A stretch of 64,000 nucleotides of DNA from the NCBI GenBank assembly GCA_035235625.1, contig CP141147.1, forward strand, positions 29,804,756 to 29,868,755, given 5' to 3'. The translations under genes and the position numbers were made by a program. Below the pieces are notes generated by a model, which saw only the letters and a list, made by a program, of their open reading frames with translations, did not search any database and was not told where the DNA came from. Each line of letters opens with the position of its first letter. Position 1 is the stretch's first letter. The DNA is from Saururus chinensis (Eukaryota; Streptophyta; Magnoliopsida; Piperales; Saururaceae). Of the stretch, positions 22,355 through 35,800 are shown piece after piece.

Positions 22355-22975
22355 CTTACATATTGCCAAAGATTATTTCAAAAGAACAAGTTGCTTTTGT
22401 CAAGGATCGTAGTATTTTGGATAACATCCTTTTAGCTCAGGAGCTCCTACAAAATATTAACCCTTAAACTGAGGGGGAATTATTATGTTCAAATTGTATA
22501 TGGCCAAGGCATATGATAGACTTCAATGACACTTTTTATTGGAGGCAATGAGTAAATTCGGATTTCTAATGATGTTGTGCTTGTTAAAAAGCTTATTTCA
22601 AATTGCTGGTTCTCGGTTTTGATTAATGGGAGCCTATCTGGTTTTTTTACTTCAACTCGGCCTATGTGTCAAGGAGATCCCTAGCTCTCCATCTCCTTTT
22701 ATTATTGCCGAAGAAGTTCTTAGGGGAGAGCTTACTTGGCTTCATTTGACATATCCCCTAGAAAGATATCATGTTCCTCGTGTTCATCATATTTCTCATA
22801 TTGTATGTTGATGACACAATGGTGTTTTGCAAAAAGCAGAAGTTTTATATTAAAAAGGTATTCTCTATAGTTTTTAAATATAAAAAAGCTTCAAGTCAGC
22901 GTGTAAACAAGCATAAAAATCATTTTGTCTTACAATCTTCTGCTAGCCAAATCAAAGTTGAGTCTGTTCTGAAAC
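22355..22975 (+). pseudogene. L1-type LINE reverse transcriptase fragment
   Basis: Across several frameshifts and stops the plus strand encodes the start and middle of a plant L1 reverse transcriptase. LPKIISKEQVAFVKDRSILD continues with NILLAQELLQ near 22360-22450. Remnants of an A-K-A-Y-D motif follow near 22505, then a CWFSVLINGS..GFF..TR segment at 22600-22660, CQGDP near 22670, and the catalytic YVDDTMVFCK motif (usual form YADD) near 22804-22835. The polymerase is truncated on both sides and cannot be functional. Confidence 0.8.
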
Positions 22976-22989
22976 TCTAGTCTATTAGG

Positions 22990-25250
22990 GCAACATACTT
23001 CACTTATCATTCTCATATCCATAATTCACCATACAATAAATGTTTACATACATATACATTCTCTGTCAACTACCGAATGGCCAAAACATCTTACTCAAAA
23101 ATCATCAAACTAAGCCCCTCAAGTTTCATTCCCGATATGAACGTCTTACTAATACCTTCCTTATTATTTTTACTTTTACTTCATAATATATATGTTATGC
23201 TTTCAAAATTTTGTTACACTCTTACTATTTGACAATCCTTCATAAAGCTCCAAACCCTAAGTCTACTTACTGATCGAACCCCCAAGTCTTCTTTTCATTT
23301 CTCCAACATTCCAACCAATCCAATCTACTTTTAGCCGGTCAAACATACGCTCATCAATATTGAACAAACCACGATAAATCCACATCAAAACCCACACATA
23401 ACTGATCTAATAACTCAATATATATACTCTAACCCCTAGTCAACCCTAACCCTAAGTGCAAGAGAGATGATTAGACTCTTGGAGATATGACTTTTCAAAT
23501 ATTTGAGCTCCAAGAAACTAAAAGGTTCAAGTCAAATTACAAGAGAGGAAGGTGGGGGAGGAGTTGTATGATCTTGAAGACCAAAAGGCTTGAGGTAGGA
23601 TCACTATCTATCAATAGAACTCTAGTCCTTTTATTCTTAAAATGAATGAATAAATGGTAGTAAATTAAGATTAGCAATAATGAGCATGTTTCATGTGAAA
23701 ATGATGACTTTGATGATTAATAATTGATAGAGGATTAGAAACTAAGCTTTATAAATCCTAATAGCCTTTTGGAACATATGAATAAACATCCAGAGGAGTT
23801 TGGGAGAGGTTAGAAACCAATAGAGGCACGCACAAAGCATAAATCAGTGACTAGATGCTTGTTGACATGTCCTCAATCTTGCCGATGTGGTTTATGTGTA
23901 ATAAAGTCAACACAAGCTTGACCTGTCAATCATGGTGTCGACAGACATCTATGAAATGAATTAAATGGGATTAAGAGTGATAAAAGGAGAATTTTCATGG
24001 AGCCATTAAAATTAAGTTTTAGTGAATATTTTGTGTGAGATTGGGGAGAGATTTAAGAATGAGGTGCACCTGACATGGATGTTGGACTCTATGGATTCTG
24101 TTGTAGAGGGCTTGAAGATACGTAAATGAACCTTCAACATGGTCTTAGACATATCGAAGGGGTGTCAACAAAGTTAGGAAAGTAAAATAACAAGAGAACA
24201 CTTGGGGGAAATGCCTAATTAAAGAGCATAGGATATTCTTAAATTATAATGAGTAAAGATTAAAGATATGAAAGAGACACTATGGTCAAATTATGGCTTG
24301 AAGAGAGAAATAGGCTCTTCAGAGAAGGGTAGTGTAGCAAGGTATGTTCTCCAATGTGCCAATGGAAGATGTGGTAAGAAAGACAAGCATGGATCAAGAA
24401 ATGGTTTCCACCTCAAGAAAACAGAAGAGATATTGACAAAGAAATGGTCTTATGTATATGAATATAAATTACTTATTATTAGCCATGATGGGGAGAGTAG
24501 GCCATCTGTAGCAGGGCTATAGTACAGATGTGATTAGGTGGTTTTCAAGGCTTCATCTAGACCTAGTTACCCTATAACTATTATCCATGAGTAGCACAAT
24601 AGAGTCCTTCCCCTTATTTCATGGTGTAAGGGTTTTGCCAAGCAGTCAAAGAAGAATGTTGGAACTCTAGAGACTAGATAATGCACGTGAGCCTGAAAAT
24701 CATGATCTGGTAGATCAAAATCTGACTGCATAAGGGGGCAGAAACCAATTTCCCTAGTTGGATTAAAATTCGATGGCAATTTCTAGGCTCACATTTGATG
24801 CATGAACCCCGACTCATATAAATGATGCTTATATAAAGCATGAGTGGTATTGTACATGGAAGATATTTGCAACCTAGGACATAAAAGGATGTAGAAGCAT
24901 AATAGCTAACCTCATAGGTTTCTATCTTATTTTTGTTCATAGAATAAATATAAGCACACAAAGAGTGCTAATTGTTTTGACTTGTGGTTAGAAAAGTGTA
25001 ATGACAAGAAATTGCCTAACTCTTAGATTATGCACTTTCTTTAATTTATTTTAGTTGATTATAGATATATTTATTAGGAGATCTTTGAGCAATGGATTGT
25101 ACAAACAATTACTCATGCCCTTGAGATTTTCCAAAGTTAAGATTTTAAGATCATTTTTGAAAAAAAAATTCTTTACAATTTTATTGTGCTACATCGTTTT
25201 ACTATAAAATGGAAATATTTTTCTTTATAAAAATTGGGGCATGACACTAT
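22990..25250 (+). mobile_element. Gypsy LTR-like sequence ending GGGGCATGACA
   Basis: The stretch ends ...AAAAATTGGGGCATGACA at about 25247, the same end type as the LTR ends at 5345, 57177 and 57863. The left border is not clear; 22990-23460 is C-rich/AT-rich and 23460-25200 has no coding exon. Open frames around 24268-24522 and 24567-24961 have no recognisable domain. Confidence 0.4.
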
Positions 25251-25254
25251 AACA

Positions 25255-28180
25255 CTAAGAAATTGGTCAAAGATTACTCAGAGTTTGATGAACATATAAC
25301 ATACTAATAAAGATTAACCAAAGGTATAATAAATTGTTTAAATACTCTTAGTTCACATGTCTAAGAAGGGTTATGGAATTATCAAAGAGAGCCTACCCCA
25401 TACTCATGGTATGGGACATGGTGCATAAGTGCATAGCTAAAGATAATTATGCATAATGTTTAAATGATATCGTGAAATACTCATAGTATGAGATACTTGT
25501 ACTCCGTGAGATGTGTTGTCTAAGAAAGAGAAGGAAGATAGCTAAGTGATGTAATACTTAAGACTCTAAGGACACTTAATTTTAAGAATTAAGGAAGTGA
25601 AAAACCTGGTGCTCTAATGGTAAAAGATTTGCACGAGTATCGTCAAAATAAAAGAGAGGACATGGATACTAATCAATTTGAAAACATATCATATTTAAGG
25701 AAACTAATTAATTAACCTTTGTACTCCAATCACTAAATATTTTAAAATATGTTTTAGTGACATTAAGTTTTTTATGCTGGGAACCTACTTCATTATCCAA
25801 ATATATATCATTAATTAATAGGGCCCACTTTTCTAGATCCCACTAACCAACTGTTCTTAGTGGTACAACAAGTTATTGACATATAAAAAGTTAACATCAG
25901 TGTAGCATTAGCCAAATAATTTTACTCCATATATACACTAATCACTAGGAGAATGAGAACATGTAATAGAACTATTAATATAAGGAAATTGTTTAAAAGA
26001 TACTATAAAAATAGGAGGGAGGGTGTAGATTATATTTTTTTCTCACATCCCCCGTGATTGAAAAGGAAAGTAAATAAATAACTCAAACAACAATAATTTG
26101 ACAGAAAAATATAACGACAGTGCAGTGGTACGTGATCCATCGGAGTAATAACGCAGCAGGGGCTGAGGATGAGAGGAACCTCTCATGGACCATGATGTGC
26201 TTCCGCCGGAGGACCGTAAAGGAATCATCATCTTCATCAGAGGTCTGCCATCTTTGTTCATCTTTTGGGGCACTGTGGCCTCTGCACATCCCAGTCCTGG
26301 CCAGTCCGTCAGGCCAAAAGTTTGAGAGCCTACTCCATCTACTCTCTCTCTCTAGATCTTTCTCTTTCTCTCTAGATCTCTCTCCATTTCATGAGCACTA
26401 GATCCTCGTCTATGAAGCTAAGGAGCTAAAAGTGTGCACGTAGGCCACCTTGTTTTGGGCCAAGCAAAGCATTGTCTAGGCTTCTGCGCATGTGATACCA
26501 CTATTGAAAAAGGATTAATTCCTTCATTTCGTACTTTGCACTTTGTTTTCGAGTTTTTAGTTGGGAATATCTCATCTACCATCTTCATTCCATGAACTGT
26601 TCAAATCGAGTAAATGGAAGCCCAGTATCAAGAACAGGCTGGACTATCCAGGTCCCCACTTGTTCCACTCCTTTTCTGTACTATCGTCTGGTTGCTCTTG
26701 CCCATGCTCCCTAGCTTTCTATGTGTGTGTCCTCTAGTGCAAGGATGCTGGTCGTATTCACATGTATTAGGCTCCTTAGCGGGGGGACCAACCTGGCCTG
26801 GCTTCCCCCAGTGCACCATCATAATCGTTTTTGAGACTCCCCGTACGTGAAAGTTCTGAAGTCGCCAAAACCGCCAAGGAAGGCTCTTAACGAAAATTGA
26901 AGGGGAGAAAGAGGACGACCACGGGCCTCTTGGCTCTTCCTACCATTATTTGAAACTTTGTCTTAAGGGGATAATATACCCTTACTAGGTTTTAAGCTGT
27001 TTTATAGCCCTAGCTTTGTCTTGGGTATTTTATAAGCTAAACCCGTTCCCCGAGTATTACCCTGGTTATTTTTTTATATACCCCAATCTTACTTGAGATA
27101 GAACCCGTTCCCCGAGTATTACCCCGGTTATTTTTTTATATACCCCAACTTTACTTGAGATAGAACCTGACCCGGGGTAATCTCGAATTGGTTCCATTCA
27201 GGTGGGGTCTAGTTGAACCGAGGTTTTTGGTGCAGCCCTATATCACAAAAAATTATCTAGTGACGGTTGTACAGGCTACGTGGTAGATATGTCTTCTCGA
27301 TGGATGACAAATTTAATTAAATTGTACGTATTTACAAATAAATACGACGAGGCATAAATTTTGGTTTACATGTTTGAATATAACTGGAAGTATGTACGGC
27401 CATGTGTCGCTAGATACTTTCTCCTATATCACAATAAAGAATGAGAAACAAAATGCCCTACGATGCATGCCCATCACGAGTAGGGGTAGAAGCCGTCGGA
27501 TCATGTAGGATCCACATGATCAGATTGCTTCCAATTGCTCTGAACATCGCAATGTAAGGGCTTACTGTTTGATAGTAGAAAAATTCTTAAATGAAGGGAT
27601 TTGGCGTATGGGGTGACCTATGGGGTTGGTTTAAAATAGATGGCCAGACGTCCTTTGACAAACTGGGTCCCATGCATCAATGGCTACTCCCATGTATTTG
27701 ATGTCAGTTGAGCGTGTTTCTCAAGAGTACTAAATAACAATTTTGATGCTTTCCAAAAAAAATTATCCATGTGAAGCCTACATATGCAATCTGTCATCCC
27801 CATCAGTGCCCTCAAATCCAGCACGGTTCTGCGTTTCTAAGCCTGAACCATGCAATTGAGCCTTTTACTCAGACCTCACCCAGTGGTAGTCACTTGATCT
27901 GGTTTTTCATCAACCAGCTAGAAGCCTCTCTGATCATTAGAGCATAAAGGGACACGATACAGACTTCGAGGGAGATACTTCTCTTGGGTGCCAATGTCAT
28001 ACAAACTAAATCCAAAATGTGAGATTACTTGCATTTAAACAGGTTAAAAATATTAGAAGTGAGTAGACCTGTGCACCATATGTGAAGTCGAAGAGAATTT
28101 CAATAGTGGTGAAATCTGTGTTGTGTACAGTATTTATAGAGAAGATCCACAGAGACAGATCTGTGGTGAATCCCTGCGTA
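25255..28180. other. Intergenic sequence, partly MITE-derived
   Basis: No gene is supported. 25720-26015 resembles the larger MITE-like element at 46273-46728 (shared ACTCCA, AACATG.AATA and AATTAATATAAG segments, GGAGGGAG at the right end) and may be a decayed copy. 26060-26900 is GC-richer and non-repetitive but has no identifiable exon. Confidence 0.35.
27040..27163. repeat. Tandem duplication, 62-bp period, 2 copies
   Basis: AACCCGTTCCCCGAGTATTA continues into CCC.GGTTATTTTTTTATATA and occurs twice in direct contact, differing at only a few bases. Confidence 0.85.
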
Positions 28181-28182
28181 TC

Positions 28183-28300
28183 GTGTAAGAATATTACATA
28201 AAATCCCAGATTGATAGTAGATCGTGTGAAAATATTACAGAAGATCCCAAATTAAGAGTAGATCGTGTGAGAATATTACATAGAATCCCAACAAGGATTT
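28183..28300. repeat. Tandem repeat, 41-bp period, about 3 copies
   Basis: GTGTGA.AATATTACA.A.AATCCCA..TT....AGTAGATC is repeated at 28183, 28224 and 28265, with about 80 percent identity by eye. Confidence 0.8.
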
Positions 28301-28542
28301 GGTTCCCTTAATAATGTCTTGTGTATTGGTTCCTCCAGATAATTTCTCGCACAAATGCATGCTAGTTGGACAGTCTAAATCTAAATTTACAAGTTCAACC
28401 ACCAGAATTTGTATCTATCAACCATGTGATTATCTTCCGAAACTTTGCTCTTCCCAGCCAGATTCTATTTAATCTCCCTCCCTGCAATCCTCTCAATAAC
28501 GACTCTATTTTGCATCAAGTGTGATATCCTACTTAAATAGGA

Positions 28543-28629
28543 CTCCCTTTGTCGGTCTGTCCCACATTAATAGCTCCAAAGTTCATTTTGAAAAATCAAC
28601 AGAAGCTATTAATTTGGGGCGGAGGGAGT
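28543..28629. mobile_element. Stowaway-like MITE
   Basis: The left end CTCCCTTTGTCGGTCTGTCCCAC continues with ATTAATAGCT. The inverted right end is AGCTATTAATTTGGGGCGGAGGGAG. A TA follows the right end and a TA lies two bases before the left end. It belongs to the CTCCCTCCGTCCCA family seen elsewhere in the window. Confidence 0.75.
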
Positions 28630-28703
28630 ATGTAATAACTTGGAAAGTTGGTGATATTCAAAGTGATCACCACCAAACTGAGAACCCATCAGTAGTTTGA
28701 GGG

Positions 28704-28830
28704 CAACTCCATTATGCTAAAGGCATTAACCTTGGACGTTAGAGTACAATATAGATTGAGGGCAACTCCAGAGGCATTTTGCGTGATCCAACTCCATTAT
28801 GCTAAAGGCATTAACCTTGGACGTTAAGAG
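28704..28830. repeat. Direct duplication, 85-bp period
   Basis: CAACTCCATTATGCTAAAGG continues through CATTAACCTTGGACGTTA at 28704 and again at 28789 with no differences seen in the first 38 bases. Confidence 0.85.
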
Positions 28831-29185
28831 TACACTAGATCAAGCATAACATGTAATACCTCTTTTTATCAAGGCAGCCTACTCTCACGAAGATGAAGGA
28901 AAATAAGAAATGCATATATCGAGTTAATCAACACGATACCAGGTCACCACACCAGTGTTAAGTCTGCCATAAGAAATAGCACCAGAAAGAAGTAGGAGAA
29001 TCCGAACAGTGAATGTAATAAATAACGAGGATGTCATTTTTGGCCAGAGCAATTTACATGTTTTAGCCATTAGCATACGGGTATAAGCTAAAAATAAAAT
29101 GTTCCAACTACATTGTCTAATGTTTAATACAACAACCAGAGTTCTGGTTTGTAGCTAAAGAGACATGAAGCAAGACAACATCGGA

Positions 29186-29808
29186 TTATTTCTTTGGTGT
29201 AAGCTCCTCCTTAAGCACGTGCTCCCAATCAGATGCAGGATAATCTGCTTCCCCTGTTCCACGATAATTGATATTTGAGGGCTCCCTAAGTGGTAGCACA
29301 TCCAATGAATTTGTCCCAAGAGTTGGCGTCTGATAAATTGGCTCTCCCATCTGACTGACTCCCTGATTTACATTTTTAATCCTTCCGGTTATATACGGCC
29401 ATGGATTGCTGTCCTCACCGAAATCCAGATTGGTCATCTTTACAGGGCGGCCTTGTATTTCAACATCAGGCACCTTCATAAATAAGGACTGAATCCCAGC
29501 ATCATCTAGGACCATATTGTCTGATACCGGATCATTTTGTGCTTGCATTTTACAAGTAGAAGTTGAACCCTCGAGCCTGTTTTGGAGAATTCTAAAACGA
29601 GACATAACTGAAGCCGTTGGATCCATATGAGTCTGACTTGTCTCGTCAGTGATTGATAAATTCCGTTCAAGAGAACTATCTGAAGTAATGTCTTTCATTT
29701 TTCTCCTTTCTCCAATAATGTTTGGCCTGCCACTGCAATCAAGTGGCTTACAAGTGGGTGCTGCTTTCACAAGTACAGGTCTGTCCATCCCAGCATGGCC
29801 CTCAGAAT
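29186..29808 (-). CDS. Exon 5 of the 989-aa gene
   Basis: 623 nt including the TAA stop at 29188-29186. The acceptor is GTTCTCAG. Encodes DSEGHAGMDRPVLVK to the C-terminal LKEELTPKK. Confidence 0.85.
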
Positions 29809-32800
29809 CTGAGAACTTTCAAGTAATTACATTAGCTGATATATATGTCTCACAAACTGACAAGTAGATAAACTTACCTTTTGGAAGGTGATGGCTACCT
29901 TTTTCCATCTCCACATGCATTTGGGAACACTGGAGCTTGAATTTCATGGAGCACAGAGCAGCTTCAGCCTCAATCCATAAATTTTTATATACCATAGTTT
30001 GTGGATGCTCCTCATCCATGCCGAAAACATTCTCCCTCAAGCTTTGTTTAAACGCCTATACATGAAGCAAATGTGAGTGTAGAACAAGGACTTAATAGAT
30101 GCCATTTTGTTAGCTCCTTTTGGTACCTGGGTTGAACGTGTACTTGTTTTGAAGTCTGTTTCAATATCTTCAGATGAAAATTCATCAAGCTTACTAAGAT
30201 TACTACTAAAACAATGTCCATCACGTGTAGGCCTTGAATTGTAAGCCTGATTTGGATTATCATTGAGATTCCTCTGGCTATCTTCAGAATTGCTTCTCAT
30301 GTCGACCTGGAAAACATGTTTGTTTATGCACCACATGGAAACTAGTAATAAATGCATCACCAAGACATTAAAAAAATAAGAAATGCAGTTTTGAGAACCT
30401 TCCACAAATAATTCTGTCAATAAAACAACTGACCAAAACACCAACTAAAATCTAGAACTAGTCTTATGTAATAGCAAAGAGAATTACATAAAGCTGGCAC
30501 AGATGAAAAAGTCATGATAGAAATTAAGGGAATAGTCAGGGCAGACATAAAACATGCACGGTGTTTGAACCTAATAATAAAGTCAGCACTCATCATTACA
30601 TAGAAATGGGAACTACATTATGACTCCCAAGTACTCTCACAAATGTATGGTACCACTAATTCATAAAAACAGATATAGTTCAAGAACTTTTCCAAGAGAC
30701 GTAACATTATAAAAATTATTGCACAAGTAGGCAATTATGTCCGTCAGTGAGTAGTTCATCTGTCCATGGCCTGAAAAATCCTCTATCAACCCAGTTTTTC
30801 AGCCAAGAGATTCAGTCTAAAAATTTGGCATTTAACACAGCCACAAAGGACCACAAAATCTTAGTCAATAATGGGACATTTTTGCAACAGTTGCAATTGA
30901 AAAGAGAAATACAACAATCGGTAAAATGCAATCATACCTGTCTAAAGTGGTCCATAGGTTTTTTGCGATCATGAGTACATCCAAGTTCATCATCCATTTC
31001 TCTTGCTGATATGCAAGCATTAAGATTGTCAATTACAAACCGGAGATTTTTGTAATCTTGGTCCTTCAACGTGTTCAAATCAAAATACCAACTTGAAAGA
31101 AGTAATTTGGAGAGGTTATAAATTGTGTCAACCAAACTCTTTGCCTCTAAGTTCAGAGGTGACCCATTCGCAATTTTAAACTGCTCAGACTTCTCAGAAC
31201 AACCAGTGACTCCAGCAATGCCAACATTTTTTTGACTAATAGAAGTTGAGCAAGCAGCTTCAAGATCAAAACTACTGTTAACATAATCTGGAAGCACATG
31301 GACAGTTTCAGGATCCCGGATTTCACCAGAACGCTGAACAGAAATGTTGGTAAAAGTTTTTGACCCATCTTCTGTCTTTTCAGAACCACTTGTTTCAGCT
31401 TCTTCATCACCATCAATAGGTTTCTGTTTCGAGGTGAAGCAAATGACTGAAAAAGGGTTTCTCGAAGGAGTTGAACAGATAGTTTCTAAATCTATATTTT
31501 CTTGATTGAACATGCTTCCATAAAGCTTTGGTGAACCAACAACTTCCAAGCCAACCGACTCTTCTTTTGGAGCCTGAACAGCAGCTGCAAACGGAGATCG
31601 GGAAGAAGGAGCACCCTTCCAACAAGGTGAATCAACAGCATGGTTTAACTGATCAGAGATTTCAGATGAACTTCGGACAGGTAAGCCAGTACCAGATGAA
31701 AAGGTGAAAATGTTTGATTGATTCAAGTGCATAGTCTCTGATTTCGTATACTCATTTAATGACAGATCAGAACAACCAAACAACATGTTTTTTTCACCAG
31801 GTTGTTCTTCCAAAACCTCTTTCCTTTTAATATTCAATGTTTCGCTCCTAGGCTTCTGCACATCACAGTACATTTTGCAAGAAGAATCACTGCTTTGGAT
31901 GGAACTCAGAATTGCATCATATGTTTGCATATTCATTGTCAAAGTTGGTATTCCCTTTTCTAATAATTTATAATCGTTCATTGCTGGTAGGCATAGGGGT
32001 TGGCTTGAAGAAGAAATTGTAGACTTTGAATTTGCAGGTTCCACTGTAGGCAAATCAAGGTGTGAAAAGTGTGTCGCATGTGAAGCTGTAATTGAGTGGT
32101 TGAAGGGACTCCATTCTGTTAGGGACACCAAAGGAGCAGACAAATGAGAGCAAGGAGTTTCTTGGGCAACACGAGCAGTTTGTAAACCAGAAGATCCAGA
32201 CAAATTATAAGAAGGGAAAAAGCCAGAATTTTCCTCCAAAGCTGAATGTAAGAAGGAACCATCTTGATACTCTGTAGAAATGCCATTCTGTCCCATATTA
32301 TCCTTTCTTGCAAAGGGTTGAACAGCCTTCCCATGCCAACAGCCTAAATTTTCTTTAGACGTACTGAAACCTAAGACATGGAGAAAGTTATCACGAATCA
32401 TATTTTTTCCTATTATTTTGTCCACACAACAAAACAAATAAATAAGAGTGATTTCCTTACATTTTAGACATGTGGCTAGATTGTACTTCATCTCATATTA
32501 ATAATTCCATTTGTTTTTTCAAATTGAATTAATTAAAATCAATGGGACTATTAATGTGGTACAGAGGGAGTATAAGGTTACCCAACCTACACTCATATTC
32601 CAGATCATCTTAGGCTGCAAAGAACCCATATAAGAGCTATTGTAACAAGCAATCTAGACCATTTTGGAAACAGCAAGATGCACACAAGTAGACAACCACG
32701 CCCTAATTTTCAGAATCCTAAGCAATGTAAGTCCACGATGAGTTCAGCCAAAATTGTCATTAAAAGACAGTCAACCAAACAGAGGAAAACTAGTTGAACT

Positions 32801-35800
32801 CGACAAGTAATTACTAACCAATCTGACTGAAGATGCAAATTGTTAATGGATACAGTAAATTGTTCATGGTAGGGGCTGCTTTTATGACATATAAAATTTG
32901 ATTTCTAGTCTTTGTAATTTGGATGTTTCCATCCACCATAACGTTCATATTAAGCAAGCCCGATTCATGACTCAAACTCAGCTTGTCAAGCCAAGCCCAA
33001 GCTCAATTTGGCTTTGCTCAAAAAATGTTGAGCACAATAATATATGTACATTTTCATTACAATAAAATTACTTTACCATAAATTAACAGAATTGTTCACA
33101 CAAATTTATTTTTTAATACATATTTTAGGTTTAGTGAAATATTAGAGTACGAGATACCCAAATATGTCACTAGCATATGCAGAAGATACCAGAACATACT
33201 ACTTTCCATCTTTAGATAATATCGTGGGATTTGTATCTTGCACAAGGATTGCAATCTCAGCAAGCTCTAGCAAAATCTCGGATCTCAAGATGGTGACGAA
33301 ATGAATTTCCAAGGAGAGAATCTCATGTGTAAGCTGTCTTTGAAAAAAAGATGTTCATGGAGAAATATTTATTAAAGATAGTTTTCTTTCAAAAATAAGT
33401 TCCTATAGGGCGAGTTTCACTCCAACTTTCTCTCATGTAAAATCTTTATTAAAAAAAATTATGGGCACTTTATTGGCCAATATTAACTCAAATTGAAGAA
33501 GAGTATTCTAAGGGGGCGTTTGGCAACGGATATGACAAAAAAATTTTGTTGACAAAGCAAAATTGTGAACAATCAAGATTCATCATAATGATGGGAATGT
33601 CATTGGTTTTGTGCCTCGAAATCTGCAAAAGCTAAATCTTGATGCTTGATAGAATCATTCAAGCTAGGGTTTTTGGCAAAGGAAGAAAAGCCTTCTATTT
33701 CATTAGAACTGGAGACCATATATTACAAAGTGGGAGTAGAGTTCTCTAAAAGAGGTCGAGCTCCGGATTAATGCAAAAGACTGAATTGCCCATCACTTGA
33801 GGAAGGGCTAATCAATAAAAAGAACAAACAATAAAGACAAAACTACGCTAACAAAATAACATAAGAGAACAAATACTTCTCTAACAATGCTTTGTGGAAA
33901 ATCTCTTCCTTAAGGAGATTGTCCTCACAAAGCTTATTCAAGCCTAATCTGCACAGCAACAGATTTTAAGGCACTTTGTGGAGGATTTGTAGGGAAAAAC
34001 AAGGATTACATTGCCAAACAAGATATGCTTCTTCCAATTCATGGACAATCAAAACTTGGTATTGCCAAACATGATTTTGCCAAATCCTATCAATCCTCCC
34101 ACAAATCATTTGTCAAACAACCCCTAAGAGAAACCCTTTTTCCCTTTAAAAAATTTTTCCTCATCTTGCTGAGATTTCAGTAAGATCTTGGCGAGATATC
34201 TAAATTTTAGGCCACTATTATTGCAGCCAAGATTGAGATCGAAAACCTTGATCCCGGCGTCTCTTTGAAAGATACTAAATACCAACTTAGAAGATATTGG
34301 ACTGATTTGCTGACTGCTATATTCCTTTGATTTGTCTATCTATGATTTGTCTAACCTTAGACTTATTGAACTAGGAAGTTTCTTCTGTATCAGGTAACCA
34401 CAGTTTATAAATAGAGGCTGGTTGTGGTTCTTCTCTAATTCTTCTTTCTTCATCTTCTTTTGTCTTGTTAATTCATTACATGGTATGAAGATCCAGATTC
34501 ATTTGAAGCTTCACAGGAATTCTTTCTCTTCTTCCTTGTTAAACATCAAAGGTATAAAAAAACATCTTTTCTTAGGCTGGTCAACCTCAATCATCAACCC
34601 AACCACCCCACTCTTCTTATTTTCAGTTATCTGCAGTAGGCCTTTAGTCTGCACAGTTAGGTATCTTTATACCATTTTATGTTAGTTCGACATTGCTCTA
34701 GATCCTTGGTGTGGAGCGTGTTGTGTGAAGGACATCCTTCCTCCTGCAGCATTTTATAATAGGGCTATCTAGTACGTATTCATACTGCTCTGTATTTACA
34801 GACTTTTCTTTTGAGGTCTTCCAACTACAATATACATGTGTTCTCCTCACTTTCCTGGTTATTCTTTAGTGCTTGTTTGCTATCGCTGATTCCAAGACCT
34901 TGGATGGTAGTCCCTAGCATTCTCTTCATGCTTAACATAGTTTTTTTTTTTATTTGCTCCACATTAATACTCTTACTACTATTAAGTTTCAATTAACTCC
35001 CGTTGTTGACAACCATGCACACCTCTCTCATGGCTTCTGACAAACTTCAGGATCTTGAGTAGGGTCCACCTTCGCTGACTGATGTGAGATATTTTGTTTG
35101 GTTACAAGAAGACACAGAAGTGTGTTGTTCTTGGCTTTTAAATAGCATTGAGCCCAATATTAGTGTTTATGTTATGTTGTTTGATATTGCTAAGAACACT
35201 CCCTCCATGGGTTCTAATCTTAATCACTTATTAATATTGTTTTCTGACATTTATTTCGCCCATCAAGATGGTCTCCCTTCTGGAATAAAAAAATCAGTTA
35301 TGTTAAAGACAAATGGGAGGGATTTGTTTTATATCAGCCTTACCCTTGTGATCTGAAGACATAAAAAAAGCAACGGGAATAGTAAAATTTGTTTCTTTTC
35401 TTCAAGATCTTGCCCCTGAAATTGCCTCGGTGCTCATATGTTAAAATGGGCTGATTTGTGCTCTCTTAATGTGGTTTACGTTATGACCAGCTCTAGGCGT
35501 CGAGTCCCGCCACAATTAGGATTTAATTGTTAATCAAAGTATTTTAGAATAATTAGGAGTTTATTCTTATTGGGCTTAGGCTTATGTTAGAGGCCCATTC
35601 TAACGAGGAGTTCTGTTAGGATTAGAGTTCTTAATTGTCCATAAATGTGTATAGGATTTGCCCTGTTTTATTAGTAAGAAAATCAATGAAATATTAGAGC
35701 TATTTAGTTGATTCAGCTTCTCTAGTCCTAATCCCTCTCTTCTCCCTTGTCTCCTAGGATGGAAAACTCTTGTAGACAACCTGTCTACAACACTGGTATC

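Noticed and set aside
23435..23460. Telomere-like CCCTAACCCTAA
   Set aside because: Only about two imperfect units; too short for an interstitial telomere.
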